The notes under the pieces: generated by a model
What the model was told of the DNA's origin: nothing
Databases searched by the model: none
Seen by the model: only the letters and a program-made list of their open reading frames with translations
Shown here: positions 55,660 to 64,000 of the stretch, piece after piece
Layout of the letters: every line of letters begins with the position of its first letter
Numbering within the stretch: position 1 is the stretch's first letter
Source of the DNA: Planktothrix agardhii NIES-204
Lineage (GTDB): Bacteria > Cyanobacteriota > Cyanobacteriia > Cyanobacteriales > Microcoleaceae
Assembly: GCA_003609755.1 (NCBI GenBank)
Contig: AP017991.1
Span: forward strand, 4,699,001-4,763,000
Direction of reading: 5' to 3'
Length of the DNA: 64,000 nucleotides
Made by a program: the position numbers and the translations under genes

Positions 55660-56673
55660 TTATTCAAAATCCGTAGGAGAAACAAACGTCTCAATGTTAA
55701 TCAATTTTTTAGAAGAATTTGAGGAAAAACTATGGGTGTTTAATGTCCAATTTTGAGCCGTAAACAAGGGTAAGATATCTCGAATAAAAGCCTCAGATGC
55801 CTTGGACTGATAGCGATGGTGGTTAACAATGACTGAAAGCATTCGTTTAACCACAATATCTTCAATCACCATGCGGTGTAAAACTTTCATTTCTAATTCT
55901 TTTTCAATGGCTGAAGTCGAAACAAAAGCAGCCCCTAATCCGGCTTGTACCGTATTTTTAATCGCTTCAATAGAATTTAACTCCATTTCAACTTTTAAAC
56001 AGCGTGGATCAATCTCGGCACGGGTTAAAACTTGATCAATGACTTTGCGAATAGTAGACTGAGAATCTAAAGCCACAAATTCCAATTGATATAAGTCTTC
56101 TTTTTGAATTTTATCTAATTTGGCAAAGGGATGGGAAGGGGGAATAATTAAGGCTAATTCATCTTCAATATAGGGTTGAATTGTCAAAGCATCTTGCAAT
56201 TCCGGCGGCACTTCCCCGCCAACAATTGCTAAATCAATTTGTCCATTTGCCACACTCCAAGCGGTGCGTCGAGTCGAATGAACGTGCAGTTGCACCGCGA
56301 CATCGGGATATTTTTCTCGAAATAAACCAATCATTCGAGGGAGTAAATAGGTTCCGGTAGTTTGAGAAGCCCCGACAATTAAAGTTCCCCCTTGCAGATT
56401 TTGTAAATCCTCAATAGCGCGGCAGGTTTCCTGACATAAACTCAAGATTTTTTCGCCATAATTTAATAAAAGATGTCCAGCTTCTGTTAATTTAGCTCTG
56501 CGTCCTCCTCGATCAAATAAAGGAACATTTAACTGTCGTTCTAAATTTTGGACTTGTAAACTAATAGCGGGCTGGGAAACATATAAACTATCCGCCGCCC
56601 GCTTAAAACTTCCCTCAGCCGCGATCGCTTTGAGAATGCGTAATTGATCTAAAGTAAAAGGAACATCTGTCAT
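55660..56673 (-). CDS. LysR-type regulator, RbcR-like (copy 1)
   Basis: 337 residues from ATG 56673 (MTDVPF); an upstream ATG 13 codons earlier is less likely. [23 protein letters not shown] and [20 protein letters not shown], then a two-lobe sensing domain. The sequence is very like RbcR/CmpR-class regulators of CO2 fixation genes. It lies directly downstream of a close paralogue (56750), sharing almost the whole DNA-binding domain, so the two may recognise similar sites. Confidence 0.88.
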   Translation of the reverse strand: MTDVPFTLDQLRILKAIAAEGSFKRAADSLYVSQPAISLQVQNLERQLNVPLFDRGGRRAKLTEAGHLLLNYGEKILSLCQETCRAIEDLQNLQGGTLIVGASQTTGTYLLPRMIGLFREKYPDVAVQLHVHSTRRTAWSVANGQIDLAIVGGEVPPELQDALTIQPYIEDELALIIPPSHPFAKLDKIQKEDLYQLEFVALDSQSTIRKVIDQVLTRAEIDPRCLKVEMELNSIEAIKNTVQAGLGAAFVSTSAIEKELEMKVLHRMVIEDIVVKRMLSVIVNHHRYQSKASEAFIRDILPLFTAQNWTLNTHSFSSNSSKKLINIETFVSPTDFE

Positions 56674-56749
56674 TGTGAGAGTGGGTAAAGAATTGAACAA
56701 AAATAGAATCAAAAATCAGTCAGAAAGGGTAAAAAACAACCCAGTGAAA

Positions 56750-57739
56750 TCAATCTGATAAAGGTAAAGCCGTATATTCAGTTGGGTATTGAACATCTAT
56801 ACTATGTTTGTTAAAATCGGGGCTGGCAAACTTGGGTAAAATTTCATTAGTAAATGCCTCGGCTGCCTTGGATCGATAGCGATTCGGATTATAAATCACT
56901 GATAATGTCCGTTTGGCAATCACCTGATCAATTTTAACCCGTTTGATTACCCCCATTTGTAACTCTTTTTCAATGGCAGATATAGAAACAAACGCGACTC
57001 CCAACCCCGATTGAACTGCATTTTTTATCGCTTCACTCGAACTGAGTTCCATTTCTAATTGCAGATGGGTGGTATCAATTCCACAACGGGTTAAAACTTG
57101 ATCAATGACTTTCCGAATCGTTGATTGAGCATCCAAACTAATAAATTTTAAGGAGTATAAATCCTCTTTTAGAATCGTTTCTTGTTGACTAAATTCATGG
57201 GAAGTAGGAACAATTAACGCCAGTTCATCCTCCGCATAGGGAACAATTTCTAAAGCTGACATCAATTCCGGGGCAATTTCTCCCCCCACAATAGCTAAGT
57301 CAATTTGTCCATTCACCACACTCCAAGCGGTGCGCCGGGTCGAATGAACGTGCAACTGTACCGAAACATCGGGGTATTTTTCTCGAAATAACCCGATCAT
57401 CCTTGGTAACATATATGTCCCGGTGGTTTGAGACGCCCCAATAATTAAAGTTCCTCCCCGCAAATTTTGTAAATCTTCAATGGCGCGGCAAGTTTCTTGG
57501 CACAGGGACAAAATTTTATCCCCATAACTCAGGAGTAAATGACCCGCTTCCGTGAGTTGGGCACGACGTCCTCCTCGGTCAAACAGTGGCACGTTTAACT
57601 GTCGCTCCAGGTTTTGTACCTGGAGACTCACGGCAGGTTGGGAGACATAAAGACTATCAGCAGCGCGTTTGAAGCTACCTTCAGCCGCGATCGCTTTCAG
57701 GATGCGTAACTGATCTAAAGTAAATGGAACGTCAGACAT
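56750..57739 (-). CDS. LysR-type regulator, RbcR-like (copy 2)
   Basis: 329 residues from ATG 57739 (MSDVPF); a TTG nine bases upstream is less likely. The N-terminal 75 residues differ from copy 1 at only a few positions. Sensor-domain identity is lower. It is divergent from the NnrU-family gene by 127 bp, so it may regulate it, as LysR regulators often act on a divergent neighbour. Rubisco genes are not in the window. Confidence 0.88.
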   Translation of the reverse strand: MSDVPFTLDQLRILKAIAAEGSFKRAADSLYVSQPAVSLQVQNLERQLNVPLFDRGGRRAQLTEAGHLLLSYGDKILSLCQETCRAIEDLQNLRGGTLIIGASQTTGTYMLPRMIGLFREKYPDVSVQLHVHSTRRTAWSVVNGQIDLAIVGGEIAPELMSALEIVPYAEDELALIVPTSHEFSQQETILKEDLYSLKFISLDAQSTIRKVIDQVLTRCGIDTTHLQLEMELSSSEAIKNAVQSGLGVAFVSISAIEKELQMGVIKRVKIDQVIAKRTLSVIYNPNRYRSKAAEAFTNEILPKFASPDFNKHSIDVQYPTEYTALPLSD

Positions 57740-57866
57740 ATTCCTCAACCTCGGTAAAATAAGGAAGCGTGATGACTTTTAGGATGGGGGATCAAGTTCT
57801 TTCAGCATACTGCAACCATGAAGGGTAATTGAAATTAAGTTTATTATTAATGGAGAAAAGGTCAAA

Positions 57867-58580
57867 ATGTCTGAGTATTGGCTAACATCTAGCCATTTTG
57901 TGATGTTGGGTTTAATTTTAGGGTTTGCGATCGCCCATAGTGGGTTAGCAGCCCTACGACCCTGGGGAGAATCAAAAATTGGGGCGAGGGCTTATCGAGT
58001 TTTATTTGCTTTGGTGAGTATCCCCTTTGCCACAGTTCTAATTATCTACTTTTTTAATCATCGTTACGATGGATTACAACTTTGGATGGTACAGGATCGG
58101 GTTGTTGTTAAACCCATGGTTTGGATTTTATCAGCAATTTCATTTGTTTTTCTCTATCCAGCCACGTTTAATTTGTTAGAAATTGCCGCCATTCAAAAAC
58201 CGGAAGTCCATCTCTATGAAACCGGAATTATCCGTATTACCAGACATCCGCAAATGGTGGGTCAAGTAATTTGGTGTGTGGGTCATACCCTGTGGTTGGG
58301 GACAAGTTTCACCCTGTTAACCTCCCTGGGGTTGATCTTGCATCACTTATTTGCCGTTTGGCATGGCGATCGCCGTTTGTTGGCCCGTTATGGCAAATCC
58401 TTTGAAACCGTGAGATCTCGCACCTCAGTAATTCCATTTTTAGCGATCGCCCAAGGTCGCCAAACCCTTGAATTAAAAGAGTTTTTCCGATGGTCTTATT
58501 TAGGAGTCAGTATTTTTATCCTGTTACTCTGGGAAATTCATCCCTTATTAATGCGTGCAACAGGTAACATAGACTGGTAG
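57867..58580 (+). CDS. NnrU-family membrane protein
   Basis: 237 residues with about six membrane helices. The NnrU/Z-ISO core is visible: TGIIRITRHPQMVGQVIWCVGHTLW (His-rich) and VWHGDRRLLARYGKSFE. Plant and algal 15-cis-zeta-carotene isomerase belongs to this family, and several cyanobacterial members may act in carotenoid synthesis; that role is a guess here. It is probably followed by the thioredoxin gene in one transcript (45 bp gap). Confidence 0.82.
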   Translation: MSEYWLTSSHFVMLGLILGFAIAHSGLAALRPWGESKIGARAYRVLFALVSIPFATVLIIYFFNHRYDGLQLWMVQDRVVVKPMVWILSAISFVFLYPATFNLLEIAAIQKPEVHLYETGIIRITRHPQMVGQVIWCVGHTLWLGTSFTLLTSLGLILHHLFAVWHGDRRLLARYGKSFETVRSRTSVIPFLAIAQGRQTLELKEFFRWSYLGVSIFILLLWEIHPLLMRATGNIDW

Positions 58581-58625
58581 CATAATCTCAAGGATATAAA
58601 AACAGTGATTAATAAAATTTGAGAA

Positions 58626-59006
58626 ATGATGCTATTGTCAGTCAATGAGCAGATGTTTACTCAAGAAGTTCTGAAATCTTCTTCTCCGGTTTTAGTACAT
58701 TTTTGGGCGCCTTGGTGTGGACTGTGTAAGCTGATTATGCCTCAACTTTGTCAATTCCAGCAGGACTGGCGAGGCACAATTAAAGTGGTTGGTGTGAATG
58801 CAGATCAAAGTTTAAAGTTAGCGAATACCTATCGCCTCCAAACTTTACCAACATTAATTATTTTTGATCGAGGTCAAGTTTTATATCGGCTCGAACATTT
58901 TCAAGGTCGAGAAGATTTACGACGTCGCCTTGATAGTTTTATGGTTAGTGATCTGAATTATCAACAAATTCGTCAAGCTCAAGAAGTTTTGCCCTTAGAA
59001 GTTTGA
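58626..59006 (+). CDS. Thioredoxin-like protein
   Basis: 126 residues in a thioredoxin fold. Active site APWCGLCKLIMP has Leu in place of the usual Pro between the cysteines, which may alter redox potential. cis-Pro in QTLPTLIIF, and C-terminal FQGREDLRRRLDSF. It resembles the atypical cyanobacterial thioredoxins rather than the m-type. A terminator hairpin follows at 59033. Confidence 0.85.
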   Translation: MMLLSVNEQMFTQEVLKSSSPVLVHFWAPWCGLCKLIMPQLCQFQQDWRGTIKVVGVNADQSLKLANTYRLQTLPTLIIFDRGQVLYRLEHFQGREDLRRRLDSFMVSDLNYQQIRQAQEVLPLEV

Positions 59007-59032
59007 CGGACTCCGAGATTAATTTTTTTCGA

Positions 59033-59065
59033 TTCCCAAGCTAGAGCTTGGGAATGCTTTTTTTC
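59033..59065 (+). terminator. Hairpin terminator after thioredoxin gene
   Basis: TTCCCAAGCT-AG-AGCTTGGGAA, then TGCTTTTTTTC. Perfect 10-bp stem with a seven-T run. Confidence 0.88.
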
Positions 59066-59131
59066 AGGCTTAAAAGGTTATTCCTGTTTTTCTTGAAGTT
59101 TGCAAGTAGGGGATGGGGGTGTATTTTTGAT

Positions 59132-59572
59132 TCAGTCTTCGACAACAATAGTAATTATTGGTGGAGTATCAATAATATTATTGTCTGGAGCTTTTTCCTG
59201 ACTGAGTTGGCTTTTTATCTTAAGTTTCAAAGAGTCTGTAACCGGTAAAATATCAATTTCTTTGAGCAAATTGTCTAAAATTTCAGTTTTGCTCCGCTCT
59301 ACATAAAAGGTGGCAAGAATGATCTCGATTCCATAGCCGGTTAAACTATCTCCGATCACACCAATTGAGCCAGACAAAGCGGTGGCGAGAGTAACTATCA
59401 GTCCCGTACCACCAAATGTGGTAAATGTAGCTGCCAGGAGGATACCAGGCAAGCTGAGAGAGGCAAACTTTTTAGCGATTTCGTCAAGAGAAATTCCCAT
59501 CGACACCAGTTGTTTAGAAATTTCCTCTGGAGAAACTCCTAGATCGCTTAGTTGTTTATTGATTTCGTCCAT
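59132..59572 (-). CDS. Unknown protein with three short helical repeats and a membrane region
   Basis: 146 residues. Residues 1-40 are a threefold repeat: (M)DEINKQLSDLGVS, PEEISKQLVSMGIS, LDEIAKKFASLSLP. A G/A/T-rich hydrophobic region (about 43-85) and a charged C-terminal part follow (KTEILDNLLKEIDILPV). I know no family. The gene is convergent with the terminator at 59033. Upstream of its start is a TnpB fragment. Confidence 0.55.
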   Translation of the reverse strand: MDEINKQLSDLGVSPEEISKQLVSMGISLDEIAKKFASLSLPGILLAATFTTFGGTGLIVTLATALSGSIGVIGDSLTGYGIEIILATFYVERSKTEILDNLLKEIDILPVTDSLKLKIKSQLSQEKAPDNNIIDTPPIITIVVED

Positions 59573-59594
59573 TGATTTACAACTTTCCCAAATT

Positions 59595-59734
59595 TTAGTA
59601 AATTTTGTGGTTCGATCTTAACTGGATCACAGTATACCGGATTGGGTAATTGTAATCAAACGTTATACTTTTGCCGATGGGTTGAAAGATGTTGACAGCG
59701 GCGTTAATATCTCGATCATGAGAAATGCCAATGG
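59595..59734 (-). pseudogene. TnpB/IS605 OrfB C-terminal remnant
   Basis: The minus-strand frame contains HDRDINAAVNIFQPIGKS, the conserved end of IS200/IS605-type TnpB (after the zinc ribbon), and runs about 25 more codons to a stop at 59595-59597. No zinc-ribbon cysteines or RuvC parts remain. It is a relic of an old insertion. Confidence 0.75.
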
Positions 59735-59944
59735 TCCTCTTTTGTCACTGGCCTTTAATCTGGATGGCAAAAAAAGCGAGGACAATCCTTAGCAGATGCC
59801 AGAAATGCTACTACTCGCCAGGTGGCCAAGATGGTATTCGAGAAACTTTATCGAGAATGGAATAGGTAATTAATCACCCCCCGTTGCTAGAATGGGGGGG
59901 TTATCAATCAACTATGCAAAATAGTACAGAATCAAGCTATTACA
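59735..59944. other. Degraded region between TnpB remnant and methyltransferase gene
   Basis: No intact gene. A plus-strand frame at about 59786-59869 (ADARNATTRQVAKMVFEKLY then REWNR-stop) looks like a fragment but is not assigned. CCCCCCG...CGGGGGGG-like strings are also present. Confidence 0.35.
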
Positions 59945-60979
59945 GTGAATGATCAAAATTTGATTGAAAAAGCACTTTTACTGAAAGTGAAACGACTCAC
60001 TTCAGCCCGGGGACAACTGGTTCTCCCTTGTGCGCCAGCTTTGATCGATGAATATATGACTCAGTTTAACGCTCTGCTGGCGGCGTTGGGACAGAACTTT
60101 ACCCCGGAGGAAATGAATGGGTTACGTCAACTTGTCGAACGCAAACTGCATGAAGGATATCAGGCTTCACCCCATGCCCGTTTAATCTTTAGATATGAAC
60201 CCCCCGAACCCACTCAAGGCTTAACCAGTGGTTTAAAACTAACCGTAACCACCGAAGTCGCCTCTTTAGAAAACAAATATCAACGCTGGTTAACCACCCG
60301 CGAGGGGCCATTGTTCGGAGCCCATCCCGATACTAAATTAATGGCCGTGGTGTCCGAATTTCCTGACCCAGCCCGAACTCCGATTTTAGATGTGGGGGCG
60401 GGGGTGGGCCGTAATACCTTACCTTTAGCCCGCAAAGGACATCCGGTGGATGCGGTGGAACTCACCCCAGACTTTGCCCAAATTATCGCCAAGGAAGCCA
60501 AAGACGCCAGTTTACCAATTCGGGTAATCCAAAGTAATATTCTCAACCCGGCTTTAGTCCTTCCGGCTAATTATTATCGGTTAGGGTTAATTGCAGAAGT
60601 GATTTCCCATTTTCGCAACTTGGATGATGTCCAAACCCTGTTAAGCAAAGTCTGTGATGCGGTGGCGGCCGGGGGTTTAATTTTATTCAGTACGTTTATC
60701 ACCGATGCCGATTTCGAGCCGGATGATAAAATTCGAGAAATGGGTCAAATTCAATGGTCTTATGTGATTACCCCAGGTGAGATGAATTCCTTGCTCCAGG
60801 GTTTACCGCTACAATTGATTTCCAATGAGTCGGTGTATGAGTATGAACGCGCTCACCTCCCCCCGGAATCCTGGCCGCCAACGGGTTGGTTTGAACATTG
60901 GTCACAGGGTCGAGATGTAGTTCCGATCCAAAAACCCCCGATGTCCTTGCGTTGGTTATTATGTCGGGTAAATAAATAA
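59945..60979 (+). CDS. Class I SAM-dependent methyltransferase
   Basis: 344 residues from GTG 59945. The C-terminal two-thirds carries a Rossmann methyltransferase: motif I ILDVGAGVGRNTLPLA (about 146-161), acidic VDAVELTPDF, and IAEVISHFRNLDDV. The N-terminal 110 residues form a helical domain with no known match. This looks like a cyanobacterial family acting on an unknown substrate. There is no ATG in frame upstream; the frame stays open for at least 45 bases upstream, so the true start could be farther up. Confidence 0.78.
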   Translation: MNDQNLIEKALLLKVKRLTSARGQLVLPCAPALIDEYMTQFNALLAALGQNFTPEEMNGLRQLVERKLHEGYQASPHARLIFRYEPPEPTQGLTSGLKLTVTTEVASLENKYQRWLTTREGPLFGAHPDTKLMAVVSEFPDPARTPILDVGAGVGRNTLPLARKGHPVDAVELTPDFAQIIAKEAKDASLPIRVIQSNILNPALVLPANYYRLGLIAEVISHFRNLDDVQTLLSKVCDAVAAGGLILFSTFITDADFEPDDKIREMGQIQWSYVITPGEMNSLLQGLPLQLISNESVYEYERAHLPPESWPPTGWFEHWSQGRDVVPIQKPPMSLRWLLCRVNK

Positions 60980-61017
60980 AGTTTGAGTTTGAGGGGAAGA
61001 TCATGCTTCCTCATAAT

Positions 61018-61197
61018 GACGAATTACGAATTAGAAATTACGAATTATCTTAATTATTCTGTAATTCGTAATTCGTAATTTTCTGTTTCTAAACATCTAA
61101 GTACCTAAACAAAATTAATTACACATCCTCCACTCTGTTCCCTTCCCCCCTAGCCCCCCGTGCACGGGTGGTTCGGGGGGGCTTTTCCGGTGTTCCC
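61018..61197. repeat. Two dispersed repeats in the methyltransferase-transglycosylase gap
   Basis: First, an inverted pair built from GAATTACGAATTA / TAATTCGTAATTC around 61018-61083 (similar strings at 330 and 21630). Second, the MITE-like core CCCCCCTAGCCCCCCGTGCA with GGTGTTCCCT at 61143-61197. Confidence 0.65.
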
Positions 61198-61236
61198 TCT
61201 CTCAACTAGGTAATTTATTTTGTGTAACTACTTATT

Positions 61237-63417
61237 ATGATTAAGCGAAAAATCTCTAAAATTTGGATTTTGCCCGCGATCGCATCTGGGGCTTTGTTAG
61301 TGGGTGTGTTCTTTCCGATGGCGGTCTTTCAGGGATGGAAACAGTCCGTTGAACAAAGTTATTCGGTTGATCAACAAATCCCTGAGTCAAAAGTATTACG
61401 ATTGGCTTTATCCCCAGTTTCTGAACGTCAAACGGAATTAGAAGCGATCGCCCAAGACCGAAGTGCTTCTTTAGAAAGAAGTCGAGCACGATATTTATTA
61501 GCTAGTGATACTTTAGCTGAAAATCCCGAAACAGCGATTAAATTATTAAAAGGATTAGAGCAGGATTATCCCATATTAGGAGGTCATATTTTAGTCAAAC
61601 GGGCGCGGGCTTATGAAAAAATTGGAGATGTGGAAAAAGCCGAAAAAACTTGGCAGGAATTGTTAACAAACTATGGTGATCAACCCGTTGTAGTCGAAGC
61701 ATTATATACATTAGGAAAGACAAATCCTGAATATTGGGATCAGGCGATCGCCAAATTTCCCAGTCATCCCAGAACTATAGAAATTGCTGAAACTCGCCTA
61801 AAACAAAATCCGAATCAACCGGAATTATTATTCTTAATTGCAAACCATGGATTATCTTTAAAAGACTATGGAACCTATTTAGAACAATTAAAAGCCAAAT
61901 TCGGAAATCAACTCACCCCGGAACAATGGGAAATTGTAGCTTTTGGCTATTGGGAAAAACAGGATTATGGCAAAGCGGCTATTGCCTATGCTAAAGCACC
62001 CAAGACCCCTAAAAATCTTTATCGTCAGGCGAGAGGATTATGGTTAAATGACAAAATTCCTGAGTCTCGAATTGCCTATAAACAATTAATTAATACCTTT
62101 CCCCAGGAAATAGATCCTCAAGGAGAAGATGCAGGATTTGGTTTATTGCGTTTATCACGGCTTTCCGATAAAAAAGAGGCTTTAGGGTATTTAGATCAAG
62201 TTATTGCTAAATTTCCCCGCCATGCAGCCGAGGCTTTATTAGATAAATCTAAACTATTAGATAAAATGGGATCTGAAAAATTTGCTTCGGAAACTCGTCA
62301 ACAATTACTCAGTAAATATAGTGATTCTGAAGCCGCTGCCCAATTGCGTTGGGAACTCGCCCAACAAGCCTTAAAAGCCGGGGATTTAAAATCAGCATCC
62401 GACTGGGCAAAACAAGTTTCAACGAAGAATCCTGACAGTGAATTTGCCCCAGAAGCGACATTTTGGGTAGGGAAATGGGCGGAAAAAAATGGCAATTCTC
62501 AAGAGGCAAAAAAAGCCTTTGAATATTTAATTGTTCGTTATCCTTCCTCCTATTATGCTTGGCGTTCAGCCGTTCATTTAGGATGGCCTGTAGGGGATTT
62601 TACCACCGTTCGACCTCTCTCTCCCCATGTGGAACATCCTGATATTAGAGAAGTGCCTCCGGCTGGTTCTGAAACTTTACAAGAACTGTATGCGTTAGGA
62701 CAAAATCAAGAGGCTTGGAAACTATGGCAAACGGAGTTTAAAAATATTAAACAGCCTTCGGTTGCCGAACAATATACCGATGGTTTAATGCGGATGGGAA
62801 TTGGGGATAATTTAGAGGGGATTTGGATGTTATCAAGTTTAAATCGTCGGGATGATCCCCAAGAGCGATCGCAATATTTAGAAATTAAACAAAAACCTGC
62901 TTATTGGGAAGCATTATATCCATTTCCCTACTTAGAAACTATTGTTAATTGGTCAAAAGAACGGCAGTTAAATCCGGTATTAGTAACGGCATTAATTCGT
63001 CAAGAATCGCGGTTTATGCCAGGGATTAAATCCGTTGTTGGCGCTACGGGATTAATGCAAGTAATGCCGGAAACGGGGGCGGATGTGGCTAAACAAATTA
63101 AATTGACGGATTATTCCTTGGATAATGTCAATGATAACATCAATTTAGGAACCTATTATCTGGATTTTACCCATCGAGAATATAACAATAATTCGATGTT
63201 AGCAGTAGCTAGTTATAATGCTGGGCCGGGGGCTGTTTCGGGTTGGTTACAGCGCTTTGGATTTCAAGATCCCGATGAATTTGTGGTTAAAATCCCCTAT
63301 CCTGAAACTCAAGATTATGTGAAATCCGTATTTGAGAATTATTGGAATTATCTCAGAATTTATAACCCAGATGTTGCCCAATTAATGGAAGATCATGCCA
63401 AGAATTACAAAAATTAA
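61237..63417 (+). CDS. slt: Lytic transglycosylase with TPR domain (Slt-like)
   Basis: 726 residues. N-terminal membrane/signal helix (about 9-30), a long TPR superhelix (about 70-560), then the SLT domain: catalytic Glu in ALIRQESRFMPG, GATGLMQVMPETG, and NINLGTYYLDF, AVASYNAGPGAV. It cleaves peptidoglycan to anhydro-muropeptides in the periplasm. Length and order are those of Slt70-like enzymes. Confidence 0.93.
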   Translation: MIKRKISKIWILPAIASGALLVGVFFPMAVFQGWKQSVEQSYSVDQQIPESKVLRLALSPVSERQTELEAIAQDRSASLERSRARYLLASDTLAENPETAIKLLKGLEQDYPILGGHILVKRARAYEKIGDVEKAEKTWQELLTNYGDQPVVVEALYTLGKTNPEYWDQAIAKFPSHPRTIEIAETRLKQNPNQPELLFLIANHGLSLKDYGTYLEQLKAKFGNQLTPEQWEIVAFGYWEKQDYGKAAIAYAKAPKTPKNLYRQARGLWLNDKIPESRIAYKQLINTFPQEIDPQGEDAGFGLLRLSRLSDKKEALGYLDQVIAKFPRHAAEALLDKSKLLDKMGSEKFASETRQQLLSKYSDSEAAAQLRWELAQQALKAGDLKSASDWAKQVSTKNPDSEFAPEATFWVGKWAEKNGNSQEAKKAFEYLIVRYPSSYYAWRSAVHLGWPVGDFTTVRPLSPHVEHPDIREVPPAGSETLQELYALGQNQEAWKLWQTEFKNIKQPSVAEQYTDGLMRMGIGDNLEGIWMLSSLNRRDDPQERSQYLEIKQKPAYWEALYPFPYLETIVNWSKERQLNPVLVTALIRQESRFMPGIKSVVGATGLMQVMPETGADVAKQIKLTDYSLDNVNDNINLGTYYLDFTHREYNNNSMLAVASYNAGPGAVSGWLQRFGFQDPDEFVVKIPYPETQDYVKSVFENYWNYLRIYNPDVAQLMEDHAKNYKN

Positions 63418-63432
63418 TTAGGGAATAGGGAT

Positions 63433-63499
63433 CACGGATTTAAGAGGATTTCACGGATTTCACGGATTTTAATCTGTGTTAATCTCCGTAATCCTCTTA
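63433..63499. repeat. Dispersed repeat (inverse copy of 21659-21716)
   Basis: TAAGAGGATTTCACGGATTT...AATCTGTGTTAATC...ATCCTCTTA. It lies in the gap between the slt and GNAT genes. It has one extra 9-bp unit relative to the other copy. Confidence 0.75.
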
Positions 63500-63507
63500 T
63501 TAAAAAC

Positions 63508-63963
63508 CTAATTTGTTGAACAAACTAAACGAATAAATTGACAGGGATAACCGGAAATATTGCTGTTAAAAGTGCCAATTTCTTGAAATCCGGCTTTTTT
63601 ATAAAATGCGATCGCCCGTTGATTTCCTGCCATTACAATTGTATAAATAGGAGAACCAATTAGTTTTAAAGCTAAGTCTAACAACCGTTTACCAATGCCT
63701 TGATTTTGATAATCTGGATCAACATATAATAAAGCAATACAGTGAGAATCTAGGGCAACAAAAGCGACAACTTTTTTGCCTTTACAGGCTACGAATTTAT
63801 CGTAAGTATAGCAAATATGATGAACATTGGGATTTTGTTCCAGAGGTCTCATCGCCCTTAAATCACAAGACCCTTTAAATTCATCGGGTTGGGAGCGATC
63901 ATGCACCTGACAAATAGCCGACCAATCTGTTTCTAAATAAGGACGGATAGTAATTATTTTCAT
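63508..63963 (-). CDS. GNAT-family N-acetyltransferase
   Basis: 151 residues. Acetyl-CoA binding signature YVDPDYQNQGIGKRLLDLAL (motif A, Q-x-x-G-x-G/A) and C-terminal NQRAIAFYKKAGFQEIGTF. Substrate unknown; it could be a small molecule or a protein N-terminus. It starts with ATG 63963 near the window end. Confidence 0.9.
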   Translation of the reverse strand: MKIITIRPYLETDWSAICQVHDRSQPDEFKGSCDLRAMRPLEQNPNVHHICYTYDKFVACKGKKVVAFVALDSHCIALLYVDPDYQNQGIGKRLLDLALKLIGSPIYTIVMAGNQRAIAFYKKAGFQEIGTFNSNISGYPCQFIRLVCSTN

Positions 63964-64000
63964 TCATGTTTAGACAAATTGTGGACGTTCTAAAACCTGG

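Overview
The window looks like a chromosome segment of a filamentous non-heterocystous cyanobacterium, most like Planktothrix or a close relative. This rests on psaA/psaB, a light-dependent protochlorophyllide reductase, RbcR-type LysR regulators, DICT-domain and GGDEF signalling proteins, Uma2 and DUF29 families, many GCGATCGC (HIP1) octamers, heptanucleotide tandem repeats, and several families of short dispersed palindromes. The genus is inferred from general protein resemblance, not from a search.

Layout. 1-3.4 kb: the end of an SLH-domain protein, an SRPBCC protein and Tex. 3.4-8.5 kb is an accessory island: a DUF29 remnant, a small antitoxin-like gene joined to a DUF433/DUF5615 pair, a 667-residue GHKL (MORC/Hsp90-like) ATPase, a frameshifted XRE antitoxin, and a PIN toxin whose overlapping upstream partner combines a phycobiliprotein-like fold with an antitoxin-like tail. 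8.6-24 kb is mostly housekeeping: uvrA, a class B penicillin-binding protein, a methyltransferase related to the DNA-phosphorothioation-associated family, a pentapeptide-repeat protein, a GT39/TPR membrane protein, tRNA-Phe, Nudix, shikimate kinase, a LapA-like protein and a divergent RNase II/R family protein.

24-40 kb holds a structured 436-bp spacer, a YjbQ pseudogene with an internal deletion, a GT-B glycosyltransferase, a B12-binding radical SAM enzyme, a diguanylate cyclase, a DUF305 lipoprotein, Cache and CHAT remnants, a cupin, apt, a Dpp-type permease, an HNH endonuclease, and a divergent futB/futC-like ferric iron transporter. It ends with a repeat-rich lipoprotein whose reading frame continues past its stop codon. 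40-46.5 kb: psaA-psaB with a dyad and promoter candidate upstream and a terminator downstream, then an opposing MvaI/BcnI-type restriction-modification pair whose endonuclease is short. 46.9-64 kb: a DICT-GAF histidine kinase, por, two Uma2 proteins, two membrane-anchored periplasmic binding proteins beside a Ser/Thr kinase, two tandem RbcR-like regulators divergent from an NnrU-family gene, a thioredoxin-like protein, a TnpB remnant, a methyltransferase, a lytic transglycosylase and a GNAT acetyltransferase.

The best candidate for something undescribed is the 7429-8459 pair, where a phycobilisome-fold protein lacking the chromophore cysteine sits exactly where an antitoxin should, overlapping a PIN toxin by 4 bp. 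The GHKL ATPase beside it, and the methyltransferase flanked by two copies of one domain, are secondary candidates. The window also has many broken genes (DUF29, XRE, YjbQ, Cache, CHAT, TnpB), which suggests ongoing gene decay and element turnover.
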